64,000 nucleotides of DNA from positions 1 through 64,000 of the forward strand of contig JARGSG010000054.1 of assembly GCA_030374805.1 (NCBI GenBank), given 5' to 3'. Positions 52,521-62,208 of this stretch are shown one piece after another. Numbering within the stretch: position 1 is the first letter of the stretch; every line of letters starts with the position of its first letter. The translations under genes were made by a program, and so were the position numbers. The DNA comes from Gracilaria gracilis. Taxonomy: Eukaryota; Rhodophyta; Florideophyceae; Gracilariales; Gracilariaceae. The notes under the pieces are model-generated. The model worked only from the letters and a program-made list of their open reading frames with translations, did not search any database and was not told the origin of the DNA.

Positions 52521-53310
52521 AGAGCGAAAATTGATCAAGAACGCGAGGAAAAAAAGGTTGAGTCCATACGTGTTCGGGGAAAAAAATCCTAAAAAAAGCT
52601 CTCCTTGGTGCAGAAAAGAAAAAACAGGTGGCGAGGAAAGAAGCAGAATCGTAATTCATGCCTTTTGAACTCATTAGCATTAAGAAAAGGAGAGTGTCCA
52701 AGAAGCGGAATGTGGCTATTTAAAAAAAGGGAGAAGCGGTTTTTGGTCGGGCTGACGGGAATGAGAATGGGACAAGCCAAAGCAAAGAAAAGAAGATGTC
52801 AGGTGTTTGTCAGAGTTCTGTTGTTTATTACAAAGACAAAATACTTGCGGTTGCTGTTGACGTACGTGCTGCGGTTGGAATTTCACTCGCTGGCGCACTC
52901 TGTAGGGAACAAACGGTGGCGGGAGTGCAACCTGAAGAGTCAGGTGAAAGTAGTTCAAGCGCGAGCAAACCAAAGTTCTGTAACGGAGGATCCAATGGTA
53001 TTTGTTTCATAGAGGTGGAGGATCTACGGGAGGAATGTGACATTCCTTACAGTGCGTAGATTCCACGGGGGTCCTCATTTTCTTCTGTTTTTTCATGTCA
53101 TCCCATACAGTCTGCGAAACTGAAAAGGATCCACATCTTTAACCATAGATTGTAGCGTACTGGGATAGATGTAAGCCCAAACAACGTGCGTAGGCTACAG
53201 CTCGCACACGACTGCTTCCATACATTGTGCAAAACCACAGTTTAAAGCACAGGATAACATCGTAGTGCTGCATAGATAACACGAAAGTCTGATAGAGCCA
53301 CGCAATATTA
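52521..53310. other. Lys-rich and unassigned sequence downstream of the pogo-like gene
   Basis: Begins as a basic continuation of the transposase tail in shifting frames (RKKRLSP, KKREKRF). A forward frame at 52796-53059 (MSGVCQSSVVYYKDKILAVA to CDIPYSA) has no recognised match; it could be an exon or residue of the same element. No gene is supported. Confidence 0.3.
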
Positions 53311-54475
53311 TAAAGACCAAAACAATTCTTTATACTTTACGAGCTTAATAGGTAGTCGACGATCCCTTAGACTCTATAACAGAAACAAGACGACGCGGCA
53401 TAGAGTGGTAAAGCGTTCGGATGTAGTTAAGAGTTATTCCAGACCACGCAGCAACCACAGCTTCCGCCAAACTTTCCAAAGACTCATACTGCCTTCCCTC
53501 GCGATATACTTCCCTCGCCATGTGTCCCCAGACGTTCTCAATTATGTTGAGGTCTGGGGACTTCGCAGGCCAATCTAAAACATCAACCTCCTTCTCCTCC
53601 AACCAACTTTTTGTGTAATTCAACCGGTGGATAGAAGCATTGTCATGTTGTAAAGACCAACGTTCCCCTAATGTTTCTGCCACAAAAGGTAGTAGCGAAC
53701 GCTCCAGAGTCTCACAATACTTCTCGGAGTTCTGTGTGCCATGAATTCTATCTAACTCGGAAAGTCCGTGGTAGGAAATAGCTCCCCAGATCATCAACGA
53801 TTTCCCTCCCTGCTGCCTCTTCGAGAAAATCTCTGGCGTGGTGCGCAGATCGTGCCAGTAGCACGCCAGACCATCCGGGCCGTCGAGGTTGAACTTCTTC
53901 TCGTCGGGAAACACAACTCGTTTCCATTTTATAGCGCCGAAGTCAAGCTTTGACTTTGCCCATTCAAGGCGGAAAACTTTGTGACTTTTGTCGAGGTATG
54001 GACCCTTCGGCATCTTCTGGTATTTGAGATAGGGCACGCTGTGTAACACCTGTTGTACGCGGCGGACGGAGACCGGCAAATCGTATTGTCGTTGGAGGTC
54101 AGAAGCACTGCACCTGGTCCTTGCGGCCTGTCGAATAATAAGCCTTGTTGTTTTTGCGGTGAGCTTCTGGTTGCGGGGTTTGGATTGCCGTTGTTGGGAT
54201 GGACGTGGACGGCTCAGAAACTTTTGTATACAGCTACGGCTGCGTTTGACCTCTTCCGCGATGTGTCGTTGAGACATTCCATGGGAATGGTGAGCGAAAA
54301 TCTCCGCTTTCTCGGCGTCGGTGAGTTGAGGACCTCTCGGCATTGTTAGCGGCGATGGGAGGAGAGAAAATGGACGCAATGCACGAAGAGAAGCTCTGCT
54401 TTTGCATATACTACGTTTGAATTGTAGCGCGCTTTTCGTTTACGTTTTATGGTTTAAACAATGTTAAGGTCTTTA
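53311..54475 (-). mobile_element. Tc1/mariner transposon, apparently complete
   Basis: 1165 bp. Left end TAAAGACCAAAACAATTC and reverse complement of the right end TAAAGACCTTAACATTG agree well for about 25 bp. TA flanks both sides (53309-53310 and 54476-54477), the target duplication expected of this superfamily. One intact transposase fills most of it. Confidence 0.82.
53345..54343 (-). CDS. Tc1/mariner transposase, DD34E
   Basis: ATG at 54341-54343, 332 aa, no stops. Helix-turn-helix N-terminus: QLTDAEKAEIFAHHSHGMSQ and RHIAEEVKRSRSCIQKFL (residues 8-43), then a second HTH with RCSASDLQRQYDLPVSVRRV. Catalytic residues: VVFPDEKKFNLDGPDG (Asp147), SLQHDNASIH (Asp234) and SPDLNIIENVW (Glu269), with exactly 34 residues between the last two, so DD34E, the Tc1 signature. 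LMIWGAISYHG is the usual 'VWG' block. Length is normal for Tc1 (about 340). It cuts and pastes DNA at TA sites. The only transposase here, apart from the MULE, with all motifs intact, so possibly active. Confidence 0.93.
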   Translation of the reverse strand: MPRGPQLTDAEKAEIFAHHSHGMSQRHIAEEVKRSRSCIQKFLSRPRPSQQRQSKPRNQKLTAKTTRLIIRQAARTRCSASDLQRQYDLPVSVRRVQQVLHSVPYLKYQKMPKGPYLDKSHKVFRLEWAKSKLDFGAIKWKRVVFPDEKKFNLDGPDGLACYWHDLRTTPEIFSKRQQGGKSLMIWGAISYHGLSELDRIHGTQNSEKYCETLERSLLPFVAETLGERWSLQHDNASIHRLNYTKSWLEEKEVDVLDWPAKSPDLNIIENVWGHMAREVYREGRQYESLESLAEAVVAAWSGITLNYIRTLYHSMPRRLVSVIESKGSSTTY

Positions 54476-54682
54476 TAAAGCTTCGTGGTCTTAAAGAAAT
54501 TTCGTTGCTTACTGTATCAATATCTGACGCGATACGCGTGCGTTTTGTGGTCTTGGTTAGGCTTGTTACGCTGTTTACAGTGTAGAATCAGCCAGTGGAC
54601 TCTGGATACATGAGGCCTTTTTTTCTACGAGCTATCAGCATAATGCTTTCTGGATCCATTTGGATTTCGGGGACTGTACAAG

Positions 54683-54937
54683 GGCCCGCGGAGAATCTAC
54701 GCACTGTACAGGTCGTAGGGGAAGCCCCCCAGATCCTCTGTGTTTATGAAACGTTTTGGGGGGGATCCTCCCTTCAGCCGGTGGATCCTGCCGGGTCTGA
54801 TACTCCCAGTCATCTCTCGCCAAGGCCTTAGATCTTCTGTAGCTCGCGCGCCAATTGGCTATGCCGAAACGTCACGCCGTCCAGATCGCGTTGAGCGTTA
54901 CAGCCACGAAAAGCGCGCGCGTTTCAAACTCTAAGTA
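54683..54937 (+). repeat. Left terminal inverted repeat of the MULE
   Basis: 255 bp ending ...CAAACTCTAAGTA. Includes a 64-codon open frame (MFMKRFGGDPPFSRWILPGL) also open in the other repeat; probably a by-product of TIR identity, without evidence of translation. Confidence 0.93.
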
Positions 54938-55047
54938 CACCGGTAGTGGCCATCGAAGTAAACAAACGGACCACGATGGTTAATGACGTTGTTGTTTTAC
55001 CTTCTCTTTGTCGCGGTATACTCTTGCTTATCGCCTAAAATCTCGCC

Positions 55048-58000
55048 ATGATAACCTTCCGCGCGGATAATGATGGTACTGTTCGTTTTCCACCAATCGA
55101 TCCTCTTGATTCGATTATCATTGGCTTCCTTGATCCAAGAAACAAGGACTCTAGTGACGAAGTGGATTGTAACTTTAATCCGGCTAAAACTCCGGAAGAC
55201 CTCCATACGGCGAAGAGCATGGCAAACCAAGAACGTTGCCTAACAAAAGCCGAGAAGGAAAAGATACAAACACTAGTATCTGAGCTATCTTCTTTCGTTT
55301 GCATGGTCAGCAAAAAAATGAATATATCGTTCCACAGGAAGCATGGGAGCCGTTTTAATGAGTTAAAAGGACTATGGTACTATATGATCGTCGAAGACAA
55401 AACCTCGAGGAACTCTAAGGGCGAGATAGGGTCCAACCTCGTGGAATCCTCCAAACGACGCCACTGGTTCTGTAACATTTTGGTAGATGCAGGCATCTTG
55501 GAACTCGAACCGAATAGTGGAGTCATACTTGTTCCCTCACAGGCAGGTTGTAAACTCCATCCCATTTCGAAGAAATTCGATAAAGCAGGCAGGGCGGAGC
55601 AAGAGCGCATAATATCGCGATTTGTCGGGCGGTTTAGTGAGAAGCTGTATCTCAGTTCTCGTGAGGTATCTACTATTGTTGTCCCTATTAATGTGGACTA
55701 CGTACACTGGGGAGCGTTTGTGGCGGCACAGAGGGACGGGAAGCAATGGGATATTTACTGGGGCGACAGTCTAGCCTTCGATATACCGGAGCACTGTAGA
55801 CTTCTGATAACGAAGATTATTGACCGCGCGCTTGGTGAGGATAAGAAATGGAGGTTGAGAAGAGAGAATTACATGTTGGATATACTTAAATTCGCCCCGC
55901 AGACGGACTCCTATAGCTGCGGGGCGTACTTGTTGTCAATGATGAGCCAATTTGCTCGTACATTGGGTGTCATGCTCAACGTTCCCTTCCTGGCGGGCCA
56001 CGAGAAAAACCTCACGGAGCGGTATCGGTGGGCCTGTGTGGAGGCTCGAGTGCGTACGGTTATGGCAGTGAGTCATTTGTTGCCGATATCGGACGAGAAT
56101 GCTGTATCTCAGATTCAAATGCAGCGTCGGGAGCGTATTTATGCCGCACGGCATGAACGAGATCCTGAGGTTGTGCCCAATACTGTGGTTGGGACGAACT
56201 GTAGCCCGAATAACGAACAACCTGGTTGCAGTACCAGTTCGGAGGATGTAAGGGTTCCCAGCCATGCGAAGGTGAAGGACGTTAGATCGAAACAGGAGAA
56301 AGGCAATGACACATCCCGTATGAAAGGCGATGAAGGGAAGGATGTTACTGCCTTTGGGAAGAAGGACAATGCTAGATCCTCTGTGCCGGACACTGATGGA
56401 TCCTCCGTTCCACTGAAAGCTGATGGTGGTAAACAGGGCGCTCACAATCAGAGTGGTGACGGTGGAAGTTCCGGTAGGATTTGGAATGTTGTTGATCTCC
56501 CACAGTATGTTCATGATCTCTGTGGTCAAGAAGGATATGAATATGGCATGCAGTTCGCGAGGACCGTAACGAAATCACGGGAGTACGGTCTAGATGTTAG
56601 AATGAGATGCTTGAAGTACAAGAAGAAGGCTCCCGGATGCGGGTGTAGAGCAGCCTTCATGGCGAAAGCCCTCCGAAATGGGTCGGGGTGGATCCTCTTT
56701 GGTGTCGATATGCATAATCACGAACGCCTCGACGCAAGTAGCCGATTTAAGAAAGAGAAACGGAGAGAGGCAGTTCGAACTGCCATCAAGAAAATTGCCC
56801 CAAACGGGCTGCGCATTCCCTTCATTACATTCACGCTCTCGAGCACTAGGGGTGGGGATGTGGTGGGAAATGATGTTACAAAGTCGAGGGAGGAGCAGAG
56901 TAAAGTGCAATATGATGAGAAGCAGAACATGATCCACTGTGATGTAGAAGATTTTATGGAATCCTTCCCTTCTCGCCCAGGTCGCACAGCGGAGTGGCTT
57001 GCGTCTTTAGGTGAGGTTCCTCATGATGGGATTTATATGTCTACTCAAGAAGTTGAAGGAGGTCCTACAGACAAAAGATCCAGACAGGTTGGAGAGGAGA
57101 AGTTTCCTATTCCTCATAACGTTGAGAAAGGATCTCGGCAGCTTGCGGAAGTTCTATCCGTTCCCGACGAGAGCCACAGAGGATCTCTCTCCCCTGATGT
57201 GATACATGTCACCTCGACAGAGTCAAAACACAGTTCTGTTATTGATATAACCGAAGCAGTAAGAAACCAACGTTCTCGCATGGAAGAACAGGTAAGAAAA
57301 GCAAACTTGTGTATCGCGAACTACGTTCTCGTACCTTCTGACAATCGTATATCATATCAGCCATTATTATCTTCTCAAGTGCAATCAGTTCCCCCGCTAC
57401 CGCTTCCCTCAAGTGATGAAGATTTGCCACGCTCCCATCCTCCACACTCCAGTCAGCGATCGTCCTCCCCGTCCTGTACTACCGAGAATACGGGTAAGTC
57501 CGACGAAGAGTATACTACTGAGGAGTGTATTCGTCGAGGGTTTGTGGCCTATCTAGATCAGATGGATGGGAGCTCCCATCACGAAGTACTGCAGAATTTG
57601 CAGTATATCGCTGAATACCTCGGATACAACCTCATCATAAGGGATTCGAAGTACAGGAAGGACAAAGACGGGAAGAAGGAGTTGCTGCGGGGGTATCTCA
57701 AATGCTCGTTGACATACGATGAGCAGCATAAGTGCCCCTATATTTTGAAAGTTCGCAGAGTGCGGGTATCCGAGTCTGGTCTTCAGAAGTTTGTTTTCTC
57801 CGCTGAGTTCGCTCAGGCTCACCATAATCACCCTCCATCAAAGAGAGCTTTACAACGGAAGCTCTCTCCGGACATGGAGCGAGACGCGAAGCATTTGCGC
57901 ACGGCTTTGCACTTGCAGTATGATGTTGTGTTTAAACTAATTGAGACGAAGTATGGAATTATGGTGGACAGGGAGCTATTTAGGAAGCGTTTGAAGTACA

Positions 58001-59793
58001 TAGAAGATACTCAATACCCGAAACATAAGGAGTGCCTCAGACTGTACGAGAACCTCCTTCGATTGCAAGCAGAGAATCCTTTACACAAAATCTACTGCAG
58101 AACGGATAACGAGAACGGTCTGCAATTCGTTGCATGGTGCTTGGAGGAATGGGCGAATGACTTCGAGCGCTACGGTATCGTCCCAGGGGTATCTGTGGAA
58201 TCCAAGGCAATAGCTAATCGCTTTAATCTCCCGCTGGTGAGTATAAATGGACGCGATAACGATGGTAACCTCACGACCTTTTTCATGGGTTATATGGGAA
58301 ACGAAACCATGATTAGTTTCATATGGATATTAGAGCGCTTTAAAGAATGCTTGCGTGTCTCCCCCTCCTCCTTCACTGTGGATCAATGCGCCTCGTTGAT
58401 AGGAGCAATACGCGAAGTGTTCCGGTTCTCTCACATAATGCTGGATGACTGGCAGCTGAACAAGAACCAGGGTCCCAACGTACAGCGTTGGTGTCAGTCA
58501 ATCGGTAGAATCGACTTAAAGGCGGATATGGGACAGGGGCTGTTTTTGCTAAGGAAAAGCTCTGCTGTGGACAAGTTTGAAGTGAGAAGGAATCAATTCG
58601 AACAGAGGTTCTTTTACAGCTACAGAGATAATGTACCACAGTGGTATAAGTATCTATATCGCGATAACCCTTCAATGGTCATGAGATGCTACAAAGACCT
58701 CAAGCTCCCTCACCGCTTTCTATTCCAGGGCTCAGGCTATTGTGAGGCCTCCCACTCGAGGTACCGTCACTTTGTTTTGAACAACGATGTTCCTTTTTCC
58801 GAAGTACCAAACGTGATGGCCACCATAACCAAGCTTCTCAAGGTGGAGCGGGGAAAGAAAGCATCCGTTGGAGACACAGCGCTGAGAAACCGTCTTACCA
58901 CTTCTGGACTTTCGCTCTCTGTAGACGCTGCCACGAACCTTATTCAAAAGTTCACGAGCTACAGCATCAAAAAGTTTGTGGAACTCAGCGTCCAACACTC
59001 ATGTCACTATAAAGTGACAAATGCGGAGATCCTCCCCACGAGAGATGCACCTTTCAACTACGAAATAGATGTTGAACAGCTTCAGATATCGTCGGAGCAA
59101 CCACTCGTTGTCTTCTCCCTCACAAAGTCCGCACCCGATGAGCAGAATACCAGAACGTATAACATATACCTCCACAAAGGCACCGATGGTGAAAATATGG
59201 TTACTGGGAGATGCAGCTGCCGGAACATGACGGCTTGGGGCTTCCCATGTGCTCATATGACACGCTTCCTGGTTGTCTACAACGATGTCGCCGATCGTTG
59301 GCCATCCATTAGAACTGTTCTCCCACCCCAGATTCCTATAGCCGACCTCTGGCACCCATACTGGAACCGCAATCCAGTTTTCTGGACGTTGAGAGACATA
59401 CTAAACCTGAGGGAAGCAGTATTAGAGTCCTTCCAAGATGAAGGGGGCATACAAACAACGGCTGACGCGACAAATAATCTCCAATCGAACCAATCAAACG
59501 CACACAGCACGGAGACTGCAAACATTCTTCATGAAATAGCTTCAGAGCGCCGAAGAGAGCTAACTTCTTATGCCAGCTACTCCGACGGCAAAGCGAAGTA
59601 TGATCAGATGCACAGACTTGCGGAAACATATGGCGAAATTGGTCTCCATAGTCTCTCTCTGTACTTGAATAACGGGTTACGGGAGCTCCAAGCCGGAAGG
59701 TACCCTACTCGACCTCAACATGCACTACCAGTCCTCAAAACTGTTCCAGATTTACCTACACAAATCCCACGCGCGTTAAGCGTCGAAGTGTGA
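55048..59793 (+). CDS. MULE transposase with N-terminal Ulp1/C48 cysteine protease and SWIM zinc finger
   Basis: ATG at 55048; 1581 aa without interruption. Residues about 130-300: Ulp1 (SUMO-protease-type) domain with His220 (YVHWGAF), Asp240 (WGDSL), Gln285 and Cys291 (QTDSYSCGAYLL). Residues about 505-560: FAR1/WRKY-GCM-like zinc module (MRCLKYKKKAPGCGC, MHNHE). A second such module at about 884-930 (LKCSLTYDEQHKCPY, HHNHP). Residues about 1040-1240: MULE DDE region with SFTVDQCASLIGAIREVF (Asp1112), LDDWQLNKN and GYCEASHSRY (Glu1233). The expected first Asp aligns with Glu1051 (SVESKAIANRFNLPL). SWIM finger Cys1389-x-Cys1391...Cys1401-x-His1403. It binds TIRs and mobilises the element. 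The stop at 59791 cuts a basic tail present in the decayed paralogue. Confidence 0.93.
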   Translation: MITFRADNDGTVRFPPIDPLDSIIIGFLDPRNKDSSDEVDCNFNPAKTPEDLHTAKSMANQERCLTKAEKEKIQTLVSELSSFVCMVSKKMNISFHRKHGSRFNELKGLWYYMIVEDKTSRNSKGEIGSNLVESSKRRHWFCNILVDAGILELEPNSGVILVPSQAGCKLHPISKKFDKAGRAEQERIISRFVGRFSEKLYLSSREVSTIVVPINVDYVHWGAFVAAQRDGKQWDIYWGDSLAFDIPEHCRLLITKIIDRALGEDKKWRLRRENYMLDILKFAPQTDSYSCGAYLLSMMSQFARTLGVMLNVPFLAGHEKNLTERYRWACVEARVRTVMAVSHLLPISDENAVSQIQMQRRERIYAARHERDPEVVPNTVVGTNCSPNNEQPGCSTSSEDVRVPSHAKVKDVRSKQEKGNDTSRMKGDEGKDVTAFGKKDNARSSVPDTDGSSVPLKADGGKQGAHNQSGDGGSSGRIWNVVDLPQYVHDLCGQEGYEYGMQFARTVTKSREYGLDVRMRCLKYKKKAPGCGCRAAFMAKALRNGSGWILFGVDMHNHERLDASSRFKKEKRREAVRTAIKKIAPNGLRIPFITFTLSSTRGGDVVGNDVTKSREEQSKVQYDEKQNMIHCDVEDFMESFPSRPGRTAEWLASLGEVPHDGIYMSTQEVEGGPTDKRSRQVGEEKFPIPHNVEKGSRQLAEVLSVPDESHRGSLSPDVIHVTSTESKHSSVIDITEAVRNQRSRMEEQVRKANLCIANYVLVPSDNRISYQPLLSSQVQSVPPLPLPSSDEDLPRSHPPHSSQRSSSPSCTTENTGKSDEEYTTEECIRRGFVAYLDQMDGSSHHEVLQNLQYIAEYLGYNLIIRDSKYRKDKDGKKELLRGYLKCSLTYDEQHKCPYILKVRRVRVSESGLQKFVFSAEFAQAHHNHPPSKRALQRKLSPDMERDAKHLRTALHLQYDVVFKLIETKYGIMVDRELFRKRLKYIEDTQYPKHKECLRLYENLLRLQAENPLHKIYCRTDNENGLQFVAWCLEEWANDFERYGIVPGVSVESKAIANRFNLPLVSINGRDNDGNLTTFFMGYMGNETMISFIWILERFKECLRVSPSSFTVDQCASLIGAIREVFRFSHIMLDDWQLNKNQGPNVQRWCQSIGRIDLKADMGQGLFLLRKSSAVDKFEVRRNQFEQRFFYSYRDNVPQWYKYLYRDNPSMVMRCYKDLKLPHRFLFQGSGYCEASHSRYRHFVLNNDVPFSEVPNVMATITKLLKVERGKKASVGDTALRNRLTTSGLSLSVDAATNLIQKFTSYSIKKFVELSVQHSCHYKVTNAEILPTRDAPFNYEIDVEQLQISSEQPLVVFSLTKSAPDEQNTRTYNIYLHKGTDGENMVTGRCSCRNMTAWGFPCAHMTRFLVVYNDVADRWPSIRTVLPPQIPIADLWHPYWNRNPVFWTLRDILNLREAVLESFQDEGGIQTTADATNNLQSNQSNAHSTETANILHEIASERRRELTSYASYSDGKAKYDQMHRLAETYGEIGLHSLSLYLNNGLRELQAGRYPTRPQHALPVLKTVPDLPTQIPRALSVEV

Positions 59794-60255
59794 AACCAAA
59801 ATGCTGGTTTGGGAGCGCGAGCCCGCAAAAGAAAGCGATCTTTCCTGGAACGAGGTTAGAAGTGACAGAAGCTAGATAGACGAAGCTCGCAGCAACAAAC
59901 AGTTGAGGCGCAGGTGAAAGTGTCAAATCCCCAGCCGCAAGTGTCAAATGTAGCGCAAGCTTCTTCCGTGGCTAACCCGCGAGATGCAATTGCAACGGCA
60001 ATTGCTATTGTTGATGACTTTGAGAAACAATACAAAGGAATGAGAGCGGAGCAATGAGTTAGAAATGATAATTAGATTGCTTCGAACATAAAGAACGTGC
60101 AAACATACATTGATTGACAGACTTCACCCCCACGCTTGGCGTAGCAGTGTCGTCGGTAGCGCAAGGGGCCAAGGTCGGTGGGCCGTTGGGTGGGTGATGC
60201 CGGTAGGACAAGGTACTAAGGTGGCCAATGTTATCAGTTAATACCGGTGTAGAGT
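59794..60255 (+). other. 3' region of the MULE, former C-terminal coding sequence
   Basis: Directly after TGA the frame still reads NQNAGLGARARKRKRSFLER, matching NPNSGLGAQGRKRKKSFLER in the paralogue at about 45480, then breaks at several stops; scattered VSNPQPQVSNVAQAS and AIAIVDDFEKQYKGMRAEQ follow to 60057. The basic nuclear-localisation-like cluster is therefore outside the current protein. The last 200 bp are non-coding. Confidence 0.7.
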
Positions 60256-60510
60256 TACTTAGAGTTTGAAACGCACGCGCTTTTCGTGGCTGTAACGCTC
60301 AACGCGATCTGGACGGCGTGACGTTTTGGCATAGCCAATTGGCGCGCGAGCTACAGAAGATCTAAGGACTTGGCGAGAGATGACTGGGAGTATCAGACCC
60401 GGCAGGATCCACCGGCTGAAGGGAGGATCCCCCCCAAAACGTTTCATAAACACAGAGGATCTGGGGGGGTTCCCCTACGACCTGTACAGTGCGTAGATTC
60501 TCCGCGGGCC
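60256..60510 (-). repeat. Right terminal inverted repeat of the MULE
   Basis: 255 bp, inverse of 54683-54937 with about four substitutions. Its outer end GATTCTCCGCGGGCC borders the 10-bp duplication. Confidence 0.93.
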
Positions 60511-60691
60511 ACTGTACAAGGGTAAACTTTAGCAAAAGAAATTTTCAGCCTAATGTTATTGTTTCTTGCAAAAAGCAAGTTTAATTTTAACCTATTCGTT
60601 ACATGTTGCCCTGCTGCAATACATGAACACGTGCGCGGCCTTCAAATGGGGAGTGGGGGGCTCGTAAAGCAGCGCACTGCCGCGTGCTGCA

Positions 60692-62113
60692 ATGCCGTTT
60701 CCACCCATCATCCACCATCGCGTCAGCATGCACGACGCCGCGCCGAGCACAACGCGCGCGCGAAAGCCGAAGCGCCGCCCACCGGCAGCGACAGGCGCGC
60801 CCGCGACAGGCAGCACGTCCGGCGCGACGTCGCGCCTGCGCAGCCGCGCGGGCGAGCGCTCGCACGCCGCGTCGAACAGCGGCTCGCCGCCATCGGGCGT
60901 CGAGCAGCCGCGCCGCGCGCCGCCGCCGCCGCACGCGTGGGTGCCGGACGACTTTGTGGCGATGGCGCGCGAGGTGCATGCACACGCTTCCGTCGAATTT
61001 GAGCGCTTCTTCGGCGGCTCGCACCCCAAGCTGCCGCCGCAGCTGGCGCGCAAGGCGCGCGGCGACGTCATTGCGCTCATGCGACGGCTGGCCAACTTTG
61101 GCGACGTCGCGGCGTGGGTGGGCAGGTCGCGCTGCGACGCCGCCACCTTCACGGCGGTTTTGGCGGCGGAGCGCGCGTTTGTGCAGATGCATAACGACAG
61201 TAGCGACGCCGCGATGCAGGCGTTGGGAAAGGCGCGCGCGGATCGACACCGCGTGCAGAGCGAGCGTGGGAAACTGGCTTTGGAGAGCAAGGCGCTGGCG
61301 GAGCAGATGCGCATGGAACGCGCGGCGAGGAGCAAGTTGGCGCACGCAAAGACCGCCACTGACTCGTCGTTGCTGTCATCGCGCACGCGCTACACGCAGT
61401 TGAGGAACAAGTATCGCGTGTTGAGCCACACGCTTTGCAAGGCCAAGCTCAGTGAACTGGAGGCAAGGCGGCGGTTGGATCGGCTGCAACTCAAGATCAG
61501 TGCGTTGTTGGGCGATGTGATCATCCCGACGCTGGATACGTTGTCGCCTTCACAGCCGCAATGGTTGGCGGATACGCACATCCCGCTCGTCGAGCAGCAG
61601 CGCGACGCGGAGCTTGATGAACAGCCGCAGCGCCGTGCTCTCAACGCGGGTGACGCGCAGCAGCCAAACATCCCCGAGCGCTCGGGTTCGCCGTTTGTGG
61701 GCTATGACCAGCTGCTGCAGGAAAGCAAGGAGGAGCAACAGCTACGGCTACTCAAGTACCGGCTGCGCATGTGCGAGATGGAGACCAATGAATGGCGCCA
61801 ATCGTTGTCGTACGAACAGCAGCGCATTCGATTGATCAGTCGCGCCAGGACGCGGCTGGAAGAGGATGTACAGCGGCAGAAGCAGGCCAATCGAGAGTGG
61901 CATCATGCCAAGCTCACGACGCCCGTGTCTCGCAGCGCTTCCAAGAGCGGCGGCGCTGGGGTGAGGACGATTGCCAAGATTCGCGCCGCCGTGCGGGCTT
62001 CGTTGCCGTCCGGCGGGGACAGTGGCGGCGGCGCCACCAAGGTGATCGCGAAGAAGACACGGAAAGGACGGGTGGTCAAGTCGTTGAGCAAAACGCGCGA
62101 TGACTGGAGTTAG
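60692..62113 (+). CDS. Coiled-coil protein of unknown function (host gene)
   Basis: 473 aa from ATG 60692; an in-frame ATG at 60728 (MHDAAPSTTRARK) is an equally plausible start and removes 12 residues. N-terminus: basic, Ala/Pro/Arg-rich and probably disordered (1-85). About 90-175: a helical domain with HASVEFERFFGG and LARKARGDVIALMRRLANFG. About 175-280 and 325-405: long coiled coils (LALESKALAEQMRMERAARS, EARRRLDRLQLKI, SYEQQRIRLISRARTRLEED). C-terminus basic with KKTRKGRVVKSLSK. Codons are strongly GC-biased, unlike the transposons. No family recognised. The MULE sits 170-180 bp upstream. An AATAAA lies at 62139-62144. Confidence 0.75.
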   Translation: MPFPPIIHHRVSMHDAAPSTTRARKPKRRPPAATGAPATGSTSGATSRLRSRAGERSHAASNSGSPPSGVEQPRRAPPPPHAWVPDDFVAMAREVHAHASVEFERFFGGSHPKLPPQLARKARGDVIALMRRLANFGDVAAWVGRSRCDAATFTAVLAAERAFVQMHNDSSDAAMQALGKARADRHRVQSERGKLALESKALAEQMRMERAARSKLAHAKTATDSSLLSSRTRYTQLRNKYRVLSHTLCKAKLSELEARRRLDRLQLKISALLGDVIIPTLDTLSPSQPQWLADTHIPLVEQQRDAELDEQPQRRALNAGDAQQPNIPERSGSPFVGYDQLLQESKEEQQLRLLKYRLRMCEMETNEWRQSLSYEQQRIRLISRARTRLEEDVQRQKQANREWHHAKLTTPVSRSASKSGGAGVRTIAKIRAAVRASLPSGGDSGGGATKVIAKKTRKGRVVKSLSKTRDDWS

Positions 62114-62208
62114 AAGGCAATGCATGTATATACAAACAAATAAAGACACTGCGTTGTGCGCTGTGCGTGCGGTTTAATGTACGGTTTCTCTAGCTTGTCA
62201 ACAGTAAT

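Larger units (their letters stand above)
54683..60510 (+). mobile_element. Complete Ulp1-carrying Mutator-like element (MULE)
   Basis: 5828 bp with inverted repeats of 255 bp (54683-54937 and 60256-60510) starting GGCCCGCGGAGAATCTACGC, differing at about four positions. The 10-bp direct duplication ACTGTACAAG flanks it exactly (54673-54682 and 60511-60520); Mutator elements duplicate 8-11 bp. One transposase gene lies inside on the forward strand. Long TIRs, Ulp1 and SWIM domains match the KI-MULE type of plants. Confidence 0.95.

Noticed and set aside
54740-54934. 64-codon protein encoded in both MULE terminal repeats
   Set aside because: It is open in both copies only because the TIRs are nearly identical and young; it overlaps the transposase-binding ends and has no recognisable features.
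60592-61386. Long reverse-strand frames opposite the 60692-62113 gene
   Set aside because: High GC makes antisense frames long. They show Arg/Ala-rich low-complexity sequence and conflict with the forward frame's coherent coiled-coil pattern.
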